The notes: generated from the letters alone by a model not told the origin. Shown: positions 1 to 10,868, counted from the first letter of the stretch. The stretch is 32,968 nucleotides of DNA from Branchiostoma floridae (GCF_000003815.2 NC_049979.1:32588762-32621729), one strand, 5' to 3'. Made by a program: numbers and translations.

Positions 1-1716
1 TTTTCTCAGAACCTGTGTGTTTCTAAAAGCAGTGTCTGTAAGATAAAAAGTGCATAGTTTGGAGAATTTACTCTTTTTTTTGTTGGAGCCTGTGTGTTTG
101 TAATTTCGAGCCGTGTCTCCCAGATGTAAAATGTAAGGTTTGGAAAAAATCCTATTTTTTTTCTCGTATCCTATGTGTTTGTAATTATATGCCGTGTCTC
201 TCAGATGTAAAATGTAAGGTTTAGAGAAAATCTTCCTTTTTTTCTCGGAACCTGTGTGTTTGCAATTGCCGTGTCTGTAAGATATAAAGTAGAAAGTTTG
301 GAGAAAAATCCTCTTTTTTTCTCGCAGCCTGTGTGTTTGTAATAGCCCGGTCCTTAAGATGTCAAGTTTAAGGTTTTGAGAAAATCCTTTGTTTTCTTTC
401 TGAAGCTGTGTGTTTGTAATAGCCGAGTCTGTCAGATGTAAAGTGTAAGGTTTAGAGAAAATCCTTTTTTTCCTCGGAAGCTGTTTGCTTCTTAAATCCA
501 TATCTGTAAGATTAAAAGTGCAGAGTTTGGAGAAAATACTTTTTTTCTTGGAGCCTGTGTGTTTGTAATCACGACCCTTGTCTCTCATATGAAAGATGTA
601 AGGTTTGGAGAAAATCCTCCGTTTTTTTCTTTTAGCCGTGTCTCTAAAATAATAAATGAACAGTGTGGAGAAAACATCTGTTTTGTTAGAGATGGTTTGT
701 TTATGATTGCCTTGTCTGACAGATTTAATGGACAAGGTTTGGGGAAATTCCCTTTTTCGAGCCTTTGTAAAAGTGGTGTCTGTAAGATATAAAGTGCAAG
801 ATTTTAGACTAAATCATCGGTTTTTTTCGTAGCCTGTGTGTGTGTTACAGCTGTGTCAGTAAGATGTAAAGTGCAAGGTTTGGAGAAAATCCTCTGTTTT
901 CCTCTCGGAACATTTGTGTTTGAAATAGTTGTTTCTGTTAGAAATAAAGTGCAAGGTTTTGAGAAAATGCTCATTTTTTTCTCGGATCCTGACTGTTTGT
1001 AATAGCCGTGACTGTAAGGTTTGGAGAAATTGTGTGTGAATCTGTGTGTTTGTAATAGCCATGACTGCGATATGTAATGTGTAAGGTTTGGAGAAAATCC
1101 TCTGTTTTCCCCCTTCAAACCCGTGTTCAAAAGCCTTGTCTGTATGATATAAAGCGCGGGTTTGGCCAAAATCCTTTGATTTTTCTCGGAACCTGTGTGT
1201 TTGTAATAGCCATGTCGGTAAGATGTAAAGTGTAAGGTTTTGGAAAAATCCTCTTTTTTTCCCCGGAACCTGTGTGTTTGTAAATGCCCTGTTTGTAAGC
1301 TATAAAGTACAATATTTGGAAAAAAACCCTCCTTCTCACAGCCTGTGTGTTTATAATAACCGTGTGTTAAAAATGTAAAGTCAAAGGTTTAGGGAAAGCC
1401 TTTTTTTCTAAGAGCCTCTGTATTTTTAATAGCCGTATCTGTATAGTATAAAGTGCAAGGTTTGGAGAAAATCTTCCTTGTTTCTGTTGTTTCTGTAAGA
1501 TACAAAGTACAAGGTTTGAAAAACAAATTCCGTTTTTTTTTTAACCTGTTTGTTTGTAATAGCCTTGTGGCTTGTCTGTCAAATGTATAGTAGGGTTTTG
1601 AGAAAATTCTCTTTTTTTCCCCTCGGAAGCTGCGTGTTTGTAAAAGCCGTGTCTGTGAGATACAACGGACATGGTTTGTAAAAAAAACAGCCTGTGTGTT
1701 TGTAATAGCCGTGTCC
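1..1716. repeat. Degenerate minisatellite, monomer about 76 bp
   Basis: About 22 head-to-tail copies of a 75-81 bp unit fill this stretch. Each copy has the landmarks GTGTGTTTGTAATAGCC, GTGTCTGTAAGATGTAAAG and GGTTTGGAGAAAATCC, followed by a T-rich run and TCTCGG. Copies differ by many substitutions and small indels, so the array is old. Minus-strand frames read as repeated peptides (KPCTLHLTD-like); these follow from the monomer and are not coding evidence. The array continues at 3012-3236 after an inserted element. No gene is seen here. Confidence 0.9.
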
Positions 1717-1720
1717 TTAA

Positions 1721-3009
1721 CCCTCAAACACCCGAGTGGGGTCCATTTGCACCTCAGGCGTAAACTTTGAAGTGCCATTTAAACTTTTTTGATCTGAAGA
1801 AAAGTTCCTTCCGTGACTTTGTCAATCAATATCTGCTATACCTTCTTCTAAGTTTTTACGAAGATTGGTACATTACTGTGGACTCTATAAAAAATTCTGT
1901 GTTCGGTCCGTCTGGGGTTCAAACGGACCCCAGCAAAAATGTGCACTTTTGAAAACAAACTTTTGAGACTAACTCCTGAACTACTTATTGTATGACTATC
2001 AAATTTCAGAGATTGATAAACATGTACAATTTAATCCTCACAAAAACTTCTGTGTTATCACCATATAATATGACGACATTATGACGTCATTTAGCTTATA
2101 TGGGCGGCCATCTTGGATTTTGACCAATGACGACATGAAATTAGCATAAATTTTAAATTTTAAATCATGAAAATTACATTGAATTTCATAGAATCTAATT
2201 GTTGTAAGAAAAGAAGTGTAGTTTACCAAGAAAACTTTGTTTAAATCGAAATTGGCAAATTTTGGCACAAATATTGTGGGACCGCGTAGCGCAGTGGGAC
2301 CGTGTTCGCCCCGTGACGGAGAGGTTGCAGGTTCGAATCCGCCTGCCGTGTTACCGATCTTGTGCCCTTGGGAAAGGCACTTTACACGGCTTTCCTCACT
2401 ATACTCAGGTAAAAATGAGTACATAGCTTCGGCTCACGGTGATCTACATCATTCACCCGGACGGGAGACCTGGCGCATATGAAAGGGTATGTCACCCTGT
2501 AAGGGGCGGTATAACCCCGTCGTGTGTAAACATGTGCGAACATGTGTGATCACGTCGACCGATAAATAAATAAATAAAATAAATAAATAAATATGCCTGT
2601 CATAATTCCGTTCCCATGGCAACCCAAAAAAATGATTAACTTATTTACTAACCATAAGTTTTTGCTAATAATGTTTTGTGATAAAGTAAGAAGTTTCGTA
2701 GCTTTAGCTCTAACCGTTCATGAGTTATACGCCATAAACGTTGCTGAGGGTCTCAGAATTCCCCTCTCTGGTCAGAATCGGTTTAGTGCAAAACTGGTCC
2801 TTCCGATCTTTTGCATAAATTATGATGATAAGCTGGAATTAGCAACACCTTAACATCTCAAAATATTCTTCTTACATTGACGAAGCAATGTATGTACAAT
2901 GATCATCGATAAGAATTGGAATTAGGATTTTATGAACAAAACATTTTGGGGTCCGTTTGGACCCCACTCGGTCATTTTAAGTAGCAAAAAAAGGTCGGGT
3001 GCTTGAGGG
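1721..3009 (+). mobile_element. piggyBac-like MITE (type A, copy 1)
   Basis: The ends are inverted: CCCTCAAACACCCGAGTGGG at the left, and a right end whose complement reads CCCTCAAGCACCCGACC. TTAA flanks the left end (1717-1720), and TTAA follows two extra T bases at the right (3012-3015). The insertion splits a minisatellite monomer at its own TTAA: intact monomers read GTCCTTAAGATGT (about 351-363), and here the two halves lie on either side of the element. TTAA duplication and CCC-starting ends are hallmarks of the piggyBac superfamily. No transposase frame is present, so it is non-autonomous. Internal marks are a YY1-like CCATCTT (2108-2114), CRE-like ATGACGTCAT near 2089, and a one-base-off RFX X-box at 2610-2623. 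A SINE sits inside. Confidence 0.8.
2275..2588 (+). mobile_element. tRNA-derived SINE
   Basis: The head is tRNA-like with a canonical RNA polymerase III A box TAGCGCAGTGG (2287-2297) and a perfect B box GGTTCGAATCC (2330-2340). A tRNA-unrelated body follows, containing CCCTTGGGAAAGGCACTTTAC, a central block I recognise as shared with other metazoan SINEs but do not assign to a named domain. The tail is (AAAT)n. AAATAT occurs on both sides (2269-2274 and 2589-2594), and the related MITE at 22098-22110 shows the uninterrupted site, so the insertion boundaries are firm. It is a retroposed copy inside the type A MITE, not a functional tRNA gene. Confidence 0.88.
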
Positions 3010-3011
3010 TT

Positions 3012-3236
3012 TTAAGATGTAAAATTTAAGGTTTTGAGGAAATCCTACTTTTTTTTTATTCTCGGAACGTGTGTGTTCTTAATGCCGTGTCTCTCAGATG
3101 TAAAATCGTTGGAGAAAAGTTTCCTTTCTTCCCCTGATCCCAAACCTTCTGTTTGTAATAGCCGTGACTGTAAGATGTAAAGTGCAAGGTTTGGATAAAA
3201 TCCTCCGTTTCTTCCTCTTGGAACATGTGTGTCTAA
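3012..3236. repeat. Minisatellite, continuation of the 1-1716 array
   Basis: About three further monomers (GATGTAAAATTTAAGG..., GTGTCTCTCAGATG..., CCGTGACTGTAAGATG...) show that the MITE and SINE inserted into one pre-existing array. The array ends where a second MITE end (CTAA-CCCTATTCAGCC) begins. Confidence 0.85.
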
Positions 3237-3522
3237 CCCTATTCAGCCGTGGGGGGGCTTCTGTGTCCTGCGCCAACTTTGATGTCCTATAACCTCAGAA
3301 GGTCTTACGCTTGAGCCACCAAATTTGGTGAGTTTTCCTAAAATATTGTTGGCAACAATTTTACGAAGTTTGTCAAATTTTTTCATTTTTTTTGTGTTGC
3401 CATGGCAACCGTTTGTTGACAGGCAGTTTTGCCAAAAATCACTATTTTTGGTCCTAACAATGTATTTTTCACATTTATTTGCCATATTACTGCTATTTTG
3501 TTGCATAAATAAAATCTTATTT
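3237..3522 (+). mobile_element. piggyBac-like MITE, type B left-end fragment
   Basis: This starts CCCTATTCAGCC after a decayed TTAA (CTAA, 3233-3236), like the complete type B copy at 12753-13664. The internal order is also the same: ...CTAAAATATTGTTGGCAACAA..., then a perfect RFX X-box GTTGCCATGGCAAC (3396-3409), then GACAGGCA. The right half is missing: an octamer-family element begins at about 3526. No coding potential is seen. Confidence 0.65.
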
Positions 3523-3525
3523 TAT

Positions 3526-4215
3526 TACCTTTGCCGAGAAGGTTATATTTTCGGTTAAGGCCTCATGTTGTGTCCCTATATGTAGGTCAACAGCATATAA
3601 CTCATGATGCTGTGTATGGATTTCAATCACATTTGGAATTTGAGTAGCGGTTGCAGACAGGAAGGTCATGTTCGAATATGGTTAGCGTAGCCTTTTTCCG
3701 TCAGGGCGGTAGCGGGCCAAACGTGTGCGTCCGTTTTCTTGTAAACGGCATAACTCGAGAACCCTTAAATGGATCCTGATGATATTTAATAGGTGGGTGG
3801 GGGTCAGAAAAACAAAGATCAAGTTCGATAATGGGCCCTCTAGTGACTGCCTTAAGTACTGCAGCAAAACCTTTAATTTTGAAACTTCATCTTCTGGACA
3901 TGCCGTGGTCATGATTTTTTAGTGGTTGATAGCCCTTGGGGCAGAGAGTAAGTGCTGTGAGTTTTGACACCCTAACGGCTTTTTGGGAACTGCAGGCACC
4001 GATTTCCTTTCAAACTTTGGACGAGAATAACTCGAGAACGTGTTGACTGATCATCAGGATTTTTGGTATGTAGACAGAATGAGTAATGAATTAAATAATG
4101 TAAAACTAATAATGCAAATCAGCAGCTAATTTCAAAAATCCATGTCAACAGCATATAATTCAAGAATTTGTGTATGAATTTTCATGATATTTGGTATTTG
4201 AGTAGTGTTGAACAC
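3526..4215 (+). mobile_element. Octamer-rich element (TACCTTTGCC family), degenerate copy
   Basis: This begins TACCTTTGCCGAGAAGG and is collinear with the intact copies at 7361 and 8951: GGTGGGTGGGGGTCAG, AAGTTCGATAATGGGCCC, GTACTGCAGCAAAAC, GATAGCCCTTGGGGCAGAG, TAACTCGAGAACGTGTTGA. It is diverged and lacks the right end. The ~65-bp piece at 4142-4210 resembles 3588-3650, so there is a second partial copy or internal duplication. No transposase frame is visible. Confidence 0.6.
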
Positions 4216-5377
4216 TGTTGTCAATCTTTATTTTTGTAGTTGCTCTGGGGTTGTTTTCCCTCAGCATTTTTGTGTTGAAATCTGATTAGAAGTAAGTGAT
4301 TTCAAAGAAGTTATTATTCCTGTAAAACCTCCTTGGTGATTTGAATTCAAATACTCTCCTGACCATGGAGAGTATATGACCATGTCTCCATGATGTAGTC
4401 AATCATGGAGAAATGGCCATATTCTCCGATGTTTGTTTGTTTTTATTCCGGCAATTGTGCGTTATTGTGTGGCTTTATTGATGTAGGAAGAAACCGTTCA
4501 TGATTTCATGGCTGTTCCTTCGGCAATAATCAATTAGTCTATTGCCTTCTTCATTAAGAGTTCCTACCCCTAAAGGACCAAGCTATATCTTCCTACCATC
4601 CCATTAAAGTCTCAAATTACAACATGAGCTGTCATGGAAGGTAGCTAAAGATGGCTGTCCCAAGTTGATCATAGAAACTGATTTTCTTTTCGTCTGATCG
4701 CCCGTGTGCATAAATGTGAGTGATGCAATGTACATTGTCTTTACTTTTATCTGTACACTCACAGTTCTTTCATTTTTTAAAGTGATATCATGAATAATGT
4801 TTTTGAAACGGGGTCTCCTTTTACACTTCTAGAGATGAGGGTGGAACCATCTCCTATGTCTTTCTCAACAACCCCCCCCCCCTCTGAGTCGCGTCTCTCC
4901 TAGACCCAAGACATCCTTCTTTTCATGATTTGTAAGATTTGTTCTTCTTCTTGTCTATTGTGCTGCTTATGTTGGAAGCCTCACTTCTAGTGTCATTGAG
5001 AAGCCCAGTGCTTAGCTCTATAGCACTTAGAATAACAAGGCACTTTACATCGGCATACAATGAGAGAAACTTTTATTCACTTGTGTTTTTGTAAGTGATT
5101 TGGAAATGTTTTCTGCACAAGAAAGAAAATACAGTGACGGATTGAAGACTTTTAGCTGACGTATTCCGTACCATATACGGTGTTGATTTATACGTTCACA
5201 ATAGCATTATTTTTTATGCCACCTCAGCCAGGTCAGCTGCAAAAAAGTTGTCTTTTCAATGTAGTGTTTGCACCGAACAAGGTATGACATCTCACGGTAA
5301 GCACTTTCCTAGCGACCCCTCATCAAGTCCACAGTTAGAGGTAAAAGACAGTCTGGATGAAGAAGCCAGAAATATTT
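4216..5377. other. Intergenic stretch, no gene recognised
   Basis: I see no convincing ORF, splice pattern or known repeat. The only structures are a nested hairpin at 4351-4427 and a C run at 4872-4882. Confidence 0.6.
4351..4427. other. Overlapping alternative hairpins
   Basis: ATACTCTCC (4351-4359) pairs with GGAGAGTAT (4367-4375). That second arm also begins a longer imperfect stem: 4367-4394 pairs with 4402-4427 around a 7-nt loop, ending in CTCCATGAT/ATCATGGAG next to the loop. The 26-28 nt stem has a two-base bulge and three mismatches, roughly the geometry of a miRNA precursor, but nothing else supports expression. Confidence 0.4.
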
Positions 5378-5515
5378 TATAACATAACATAACTTTGTTG
5401 CACAACAATTGTACGAGGTCCAAAGTATGGCATCTACATAACTACAGTGCTATAACTTAACTTAAGGCTTATCTAACTAATACAGGAGTTGTAGTATGGG
5501 ATAAGTTTCTTACAA

Positions 5516-6220
5516 TCATTGGAGGCTTTTACAATCATTTGGGGAATTTCTAATGTCAAAACCTTCTTTGATATATTTTCCTATATCTGCAATGCAGGGA
5601 TTGTCACATGTCATTATGTTTCTGAATTTGCACTTCAGGTCCATTTGGATAAATCCTTGTGTACAAAATGACAGCCTTCTGTATAGAGAATTGCGTATAT
5701 CGGAATATTTGGGACATACAACCATAAAGTGATATTCGTCTTCGATTAGCTCTGGACAGAATGGACAAACCCTCTGGTCGATAGGGATTTTTTGGAATCT
5801 TCCGGTTTCTAAATTTAATTTGTGACAGCCAATTCTGAGTTGTGTGATTGCCCTACGAACGTCAAGACTCTTTATGGTTGAAATGTAATTTTCTTGCTTG
5901 TAATGCTTGTTCAATGTAGAAAGAGAGGAGAGTTTGGAATTGTTTCGAATAGAGGAATGCCAATTTTGCAGGTATATATCTTGTAAACGTTGTCGTAACT
6001 GAGTGGTGATTGTGTCTATGTGGTATGACCTCGGGTTCAACCATATGTGTCCAAAGCCTTGGTAGTTGAGGATATTTTTTACGTGGACAATCCAATCATG
6101 TTCTCCGAATGAAACAGTATTGTATGCCTCACGAAGAAGGGCATCTTCGGGCAGATTAACTAAACGATGCGATACGATACAAATCAAATTAAGTGATGAA
6201 TGACACGAATATACTGTAAA
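5516..6220 (-). pseudogene. LINE (non-LTR retrotransposon) ORF2 C-terminal fragment
   Basis: The minus-strand frame, open from about 6220 down to the stop at 5516, gives about 230 residues. It matches the region downstream of the reverse transcriptase in CR1/L2/jockey-type LINEs: LRIGCHKLNLETGRFQKIP, then a zinc-knuckle-like CPFC...EYHFMVVCPKYSDIR (C-x2-C...H-x4-C). Reverse transcriptase and endonuclease are absent, so the copy is 5'-truncated, as is usual for LINEs. Minus-strand 3' UTR continues to about 5378 and ends in a short (GTTAT)n tail. The left part (HRLVNLPEDALLREAYN) is also LINE-like. No target duplication was found. Confidence 0.8.
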
Positions 6221-7206
6221 AACTTAGCTGATAAAATATAAGGGCCACCATAGACAAGACAGACAGTCCTTTTTTCGGTCGAAGTTTGCCCGAACTCGTC
6301 GGCCTCGCACAAGACTCGTTCGGGCTTCCTGCAATAACCGGACGATATCAAGTTGGGCTTGCTTCGGGGGAGCTTCGTGCTGGTGTCACTGGGAGCTTGG
6401 GAGGGCTCCGGCAGAATTTTCACTCTCACTTCAATTAATTTGACACCTGTGTTGAACACTGTTTAACACGTGCCTTTGTTCTGGGTTTTCATCTATAGTA
6501 GTCAGTGAGACAATAAAGACAATTGTATGAGCTTTTCAAAGAATGCTGTGTACCTTTTAAAGTATAAGGCAATTGGACACCGACATAGTACTTTAATTTT
6601 GCTATTGGTTTGCTATGTGTTAGATCATATATCCAGCCTGAAAATCGGACGGCCTCAGCCTGTTTCTAAATAGGGTATACTAAATCAAAAATAGAGAGAA
6701 AACTAGAGAAGAGGAACAGGACGTTTTTTTTTACTGTTTTCGTTATTTTACTAATGTGAATTGTGCGGAAAGTCTAATCTTAACGAATTTAGGCACCTAT
6801 ACTAAAATAAACTGCAGCTAAAGCCCCAAAAGGCCCTGGGAACACGTGGCTTGAATTTTCCTTGGAAAAACTACGTAAACGAAACGAACGGAAAAAGAGT
6901 GTGAAGGTGGTCAAAATGGAAACGCCCTACGAAACGCGTGCTTTTGTGCGAAATCTTTCGTAAATGATTTGAAAATGTTATTCTTACTATATGGTTAAGC
7001 ATAAGAAGTTACGGAAAGGCACAAGAAGATGTGTTATAACGTACAAAACCGTACGTAAAGAAATTGAGAATAATGAACAAAATTGCGGCAGTTTAAAGAC
7101 GCGTTTGTACATAGAGATAGATCGCAAACAGCGACGTTGCAGTAGGTGTAATGTATGGTTGTGAGATTTAGAGCTTTTGTTACTCCAGTGCAAATGACTT
7201 ACGTCT
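6221..7206. other. Unassigned stretch
   Basis: No gene is recognised. 6240-6440 is richer in CpG than its surroundings and carries an 8-bp inverted repeat GCCCGAAC/GTTCGGGC (6278-6315 region). The minus-strand frame at 6184-6459 has no family resemblance. 6838-6990 shows weak similarity to 31375-31445 (GGAACACGTGG...GGAAAA...CGTAAA), probably an old repeat. Confidence 0.5.
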
Positions 7207-7360
7207 TTAACCATCAAGCACCTGACCTTTTTTGGTGACTAAAATAACCGAGTGGGGTCCAAACGGACCCCAAAATGTTTTGTTCATAAAATCTCAGTTC
7301 CAATTCTTATAGGTGATCATTGTACATAAGTTGCTGCGTCAATGTAAGAGGAATATTTAT

Positions 7361-8367
7361 TACCTTTGCCAGAATGGCTAAGGTTATGTTTTAGGCTTGT
7401 GAGTCTGTGTGTCTGTCTGTCTGTCTGTCTGTGTGTTAACAGTATAACTCAAGAAGCCTTTGATGGATCCCAATAATATTTGGTAGGTGGGTAGGGGTCG
7501 GGAAAACAAAGGTCAAGTTCGATAATGGCCCCCCTAGCGGCTTGCTAAGGTACTGCAGCAAAAACTCAATTTTTTTTATCTCATGTTCTGGACCTGCTGT
7601 GGTTATGATTTTTGAGTGGTAGATAGCCCTTGGTGCAGAGAGTAAGTGCTTTGAGTTTGGACCCCCTAGCGGCTTGTTTGGAACTGCAGTCGCCGATTTC
7701 CTTTCAAACTTTGGACGAGAATAACTCGAGAACGTGTTGATGGATCGTCATGGTTTTTGGTATGTAGATAGCCCAAGTAACAATGTACACAGTGGAATAC
7801 CAATTATGCAAATCAGCAACTAATTTGCATAATTAATGAGGAAAGTTTATAAATCCACTGCATTTCATGATAGGACTTTCAAACTTGTCACATATATAGA
7901 TGAGGAAGAGAGAAATATCAATGCATATTAATTATGCAAATGACGGCCTCATTTGCATAATTAATGAGAAAATATAAACGTGTTGACGGATCGTCATGGT
8001 TTTTGGTATGTAGATAGCCAAAGGGAAGACTTACATGATGGAATTATAATTATGCAAATCGACTGCTAATTTGCATAATTAATGACAAAAGTTTGTAAAT
8101 CCACTGCATTCCTTATAGGACTTTCAAACTTGTCACATTTTTAGCTAAGAAAGAAGGAAATATCAATACACATTTATTATGCAAATGATGCTTGATACGA
8201 TTAAATATTATTATGTAAATCTAATCTGCATAGGGATCTAATTTGCATAAGCAATGGCGAAATGTTATGAACCAACTCCAGGCATATAAAATAAAATGTA
8301 ATGAGTAACACATTTATGTCTACAGACATCATTCTACATAACAAACCTGGTTTATTTGGCAAAGGTA
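7361..8367 (+). mobile_element. Octamer-rich TIR element, copy 1
   Basis: This is bounded by TACCTTTGCCA and its complement TGGCAAAGGTA, with TA-type ends, and is about 1.0 kb long. There is no ORF of note. A GTCT microsatellite lies near the left end (about 7409-7432). The right two thirds contain repeated AATTATGCAAATC / ATTTGCATAATTAATGA segments, giving about eight POU octamers (ATGCAAAT on either strand). It interrupts the type A MITE between AATATTT and GAGATGTTAAGG. A nearly identical copy lies 584 bp downstream. Probably a non-autonomous DNA transposon; the superfamily is not assigned. Confidence 0.72.
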
Positions 8368-8950
8368 TGTGTTCGTTGAACTCTAGTTTGAGATGTTAAG
8401 GTGCTGCTTATTCCATATCATTGATCAGGAGGACCACGTTTTGCACTAAACCTATTCTGATCAAGGAGCGTAATTATTACAAAAATTGTTAGCAACATTT
8501 GTTAGTTAATAAAGTAAGTTTATCATTTTTTGGAGGTTGCCATGGCAACGGAATTATGACTGGCATATTTTTGCCAAGTTTTTCCAATTTCAATGTAAAC
8601 AAGATTTTCTTGGTAAACTACTCTTGTTTTCTTACAAGAATAAAATTCTATGAAATTCAATATAATTTTCATAATTCAAAATTTATGATTTCTGCTTATT
8701 TCTTGACGTCATTCGTCAAAATCCAAGAGGCCGCCCTTATTAGCTAAATAACGTCGTAATGTCGTTACAATTATATGGTGGTAACACAAAAGTCTTTTTG
8801 AGAATTTAGTTTTACATGTTTGTTATTGTCTAAAAGTTTGGTGGTCATACGATAATGAGTTACGAAGTTAGTGTCAAAAGTTTGTTTGAAAAACTGCTAG
8901 GGACCCCAAACGGACTAAACACAGACTCTCTTAAAGCTATACTACGTAGT

Positions 8951-9953
8951 TACCTTTGCCAGAATGGCTAAGGTTATGTTTTAGGCTTGTGAGTCTGTGT
9001 GTCTGTCTGTCTGTCTGTGTGTTAACAGTATAACTCAAGAAGCCTTTGATGGATCCCAATAATATTTGGTAGGTGGGTAGGGGTCGGGAAAACGAAGGTC
9101 AAGTTCGATAATGGGCCCCCTAGCGGCTTGCTAAGGTACTGCAGCAAAACCTCAATTTTTTTTATCTCGTGTTCTGGACCTGCTGTGGTTATGATTTTTG
9201 AGTGGTAGATAGCCCTTGGTGCAGAGAGTAAGTGCTTTAAGTTTGGACCCCCTAGCGGCTTGTTTGGAACTGCAGTCGCCGATTTCCTTTCAAGATTTGG
9301 ACGAGAATAACTCGAGAACGTGTTGATGGATCGTCATGGTTTTTGATATGTAGATAGCCCAAGTAACAATGTACACAGTGGAATACCAATTATGCAAATC
9401 AGCAACTAATTTGCATAATTAATGAGGAAAGTTTATAAATCCACTGCATTTCATGATAGGACTTTCAAACTTGTCACATATATAGATGAGGAAGAGAGAA
9501 ATATCAATGCATATTAATTATGCAAATGACGGCCTCATTTGCATAATTAATAAGAAAATATAAACGTGTTGACAGATCGTCATGGTTTTTGGTATGTAGA
9601 TAGCCAAAGGGAAGACTTAAGTGATGGAATAATAATTATGCAAATCGACTGCTAATTTGCATAATTAATGAGAAAAGTTTGTAAATCCACTGCATTCCTT
9701 ATAGGACTTTCAAACTTGTCACATTTTTAGCTAAGAAAGAAGGAAATATCAATACACATTTATTATGCAAATGATGCTTGATACAATTAAATATTATTAT
9801 GTAAATCTAATCTGCATAGGGATCTAATTTGCATAAGCAATGGCGAAATATTATGAACCAACTCCAGGCATATAAAATAAAATGTAATGAGTAACACATT
9901 TATGTCTACAGACATCGTTCTACATAACAAACCTGGTTTATTTGGCAATGGTA
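8951..9953 (+). mobile_element. Octamer-rich TIR element, copy 2
   Basis: This is collinear with 7361-8367 and nearly identical by eye; differences are single substitutions and one fewer GTCT unit. It ends TTTGGCAATGGTA. Same orientation as copy 1 but different flanks, so the pair is not a simple tandem duplication of a larger unit. It contains the same cluster of ATGCAAAT sites. No coding frame. Confidence 0.72.
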
Positions 9954-10101
9954 TGTTTTTATCTCTGTGTCCACCAGCGTTAGACCCTCCAGTCTGTAGA
10001 CAACAACTTTCAGGCCTCCAGTAGGCACCCTAGGGGGTAGGGTAATGAGTTCATCACACTCTAGGGTGTCTTCCCCTTTTCATCCTCCTTGCTACCTCAC
10101 C

Positions 10102-10234
10102 TCACCTCACCGGTCCCATAGCCTCATCGGCCGTAGGGGCAGCAATGCCATCAACGTAAGTTTTCCATCTCCTTCTATCTTCAGCCAGCCTTGCTACAGG
10201 GTAGAACAATCAATATCTTCTTCTTTGAAAAGAC
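10102..10234 (-). pseudogene. LINE ORF C-terminal fragment (short)
   Basis: The minus-strand frame ends ...VARLAEDRRRWKTYVDG, continues to APTADEAMG and then a stop at 10102-10104. The 'ARLAEDRRRW..YV' end is typical of the extreme C-terminus of non-LTR retrotransposon proteins. Only about 45 codons remain, and sequence down to about 9955 may be its 3' UTR. It lies inside the composite insertion. Assignment rests on one short motif. Confidence 0.45.
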
Positions 10235-10803
10235 TCAATTTTTTCACTTCAGAATAGGATATAATCATGCACTTAGTCTATTTTGTATGGTATCAATAAG
10301 CTGAGGTTATATTCCCTTCAAAACTACAGAATTTACAAAAAATATGGTGAAACTGTCATCAGACAACCCACTGTGCAGTCAGACACACAAGGATGTGATA
10401 AGCAAGATGTGGGCGTGTTTCCCTAAGAAACATGGAGGTACATTTAGGAAGATCACTATTTTTAGACATGTTTGTATGAAAACTATAATGCACTGATGTT
10501 GTAACTTTTCTAATTGAGCCTTGGTAGTCAATGCTAAAGGGTAGATCTAGCTTACTATGTAAAGAAATGGCAGGAAAATCTACTTTCTGTATTGTCCAAA
10601 TATTACGTATACGTAGCATAGCTTTAAAGTTTTAACAGTTACTGTATTGTACCAATCTTCGTAAAAACTTAGGAGAAGGTATAGCAGATATCGCCTGACA
10701 ATGTCACGGAAGCATTTTTTTCTTTAGATTAAGAATTATTAAATGGCACTTCAAAATTTACGCCTTGGGTCAAAATGGACCCCACTCGGGTGTTTGAGGG
10801 TTA

Positions 10804-10868
10804 AATGGTTCATGCATGGTGATGTCCATCATTGACTGACATTCACATGTCACAAGTATAAAATTATC
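10804..10868 (+). mobile_element. Octamer-family element, left piece of a split copy
   Basis: TTCATGCATGGTG...CATTGACTGAC...CACATGTCAC matches 26168-26220 of the complete element at 26103-27185. The match stops at the 9-bp AAAATTATC (10860-10868), then resumes at 14818. This identifies the original insertion site of the 3.95-kb element between. Confidence 0.6.

Larger units (their letters stand above)
8936..10622. mobile_element. Composite insertion bounded by GCTATRCTACGTA inverted ends
   Basis: GCTATACTACGTA (8936-8948) is matched in inverse orientation by TACGTAGCATAGC (10610-10622), with TTAAA/TTTAAA outside. Comparison with MITE copies at 1721 and 21545 shows that MITE sequence stops at about 8935 and resumes at about 10623 (AGTTTT...GTACCAATCTTCG). 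The insert contains octamer element copy 2 (8951-9953) and a LINE tail fragment (about 9955-10240). Whether the outer repeat is a real transposon end or a filled break is not clear. Confidence 0.5.
7211..10800 (-). mobile_element. piggyBac-like MITE (type A, copy 2), inverse orientation
   Basis: Perfect TTAA duplications lie at 7207-7210 and 10801-10804. The left end reads CCATCAAGCACCTGACC and the right end is the complement of CCCTCAAACACCCGAGTGGG. The body aligns in reverse with copy 1 (1721-3009). It includes a perfect X-box at 8536-8549, a CRE-like TTGACGTCATTC (8704-8715) and the AACGGAC/GGACCCC blocks. The extra length is two later insertions (7361-8367 and 8936-10622). No transposase is present. 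Confidence 0.8.

Noticed and set aside
1-1716. CRISPR array
   Set aside because: Monomers are contiguous and degenerate, with no constant repeat and unique spacer pattern; the context is eukaryotic.
804-1778. Series of minus-strand frames with similar peptides
   Set aside because: They are translations of the 76-bp minisatellite; similarity between them comes from the repeat.
2275-2350. tRNA gene
   Set aside because: A and B boxes are present, but a SINE body, (AAAT)n tail and target duplication follow; the tRNA fold is not maintained.
6184-6459. Minus-strand frame of 91 codons
   Set aside because: No recognisable motif, no splice support, and it overlaps the edge of a LINE fragment.
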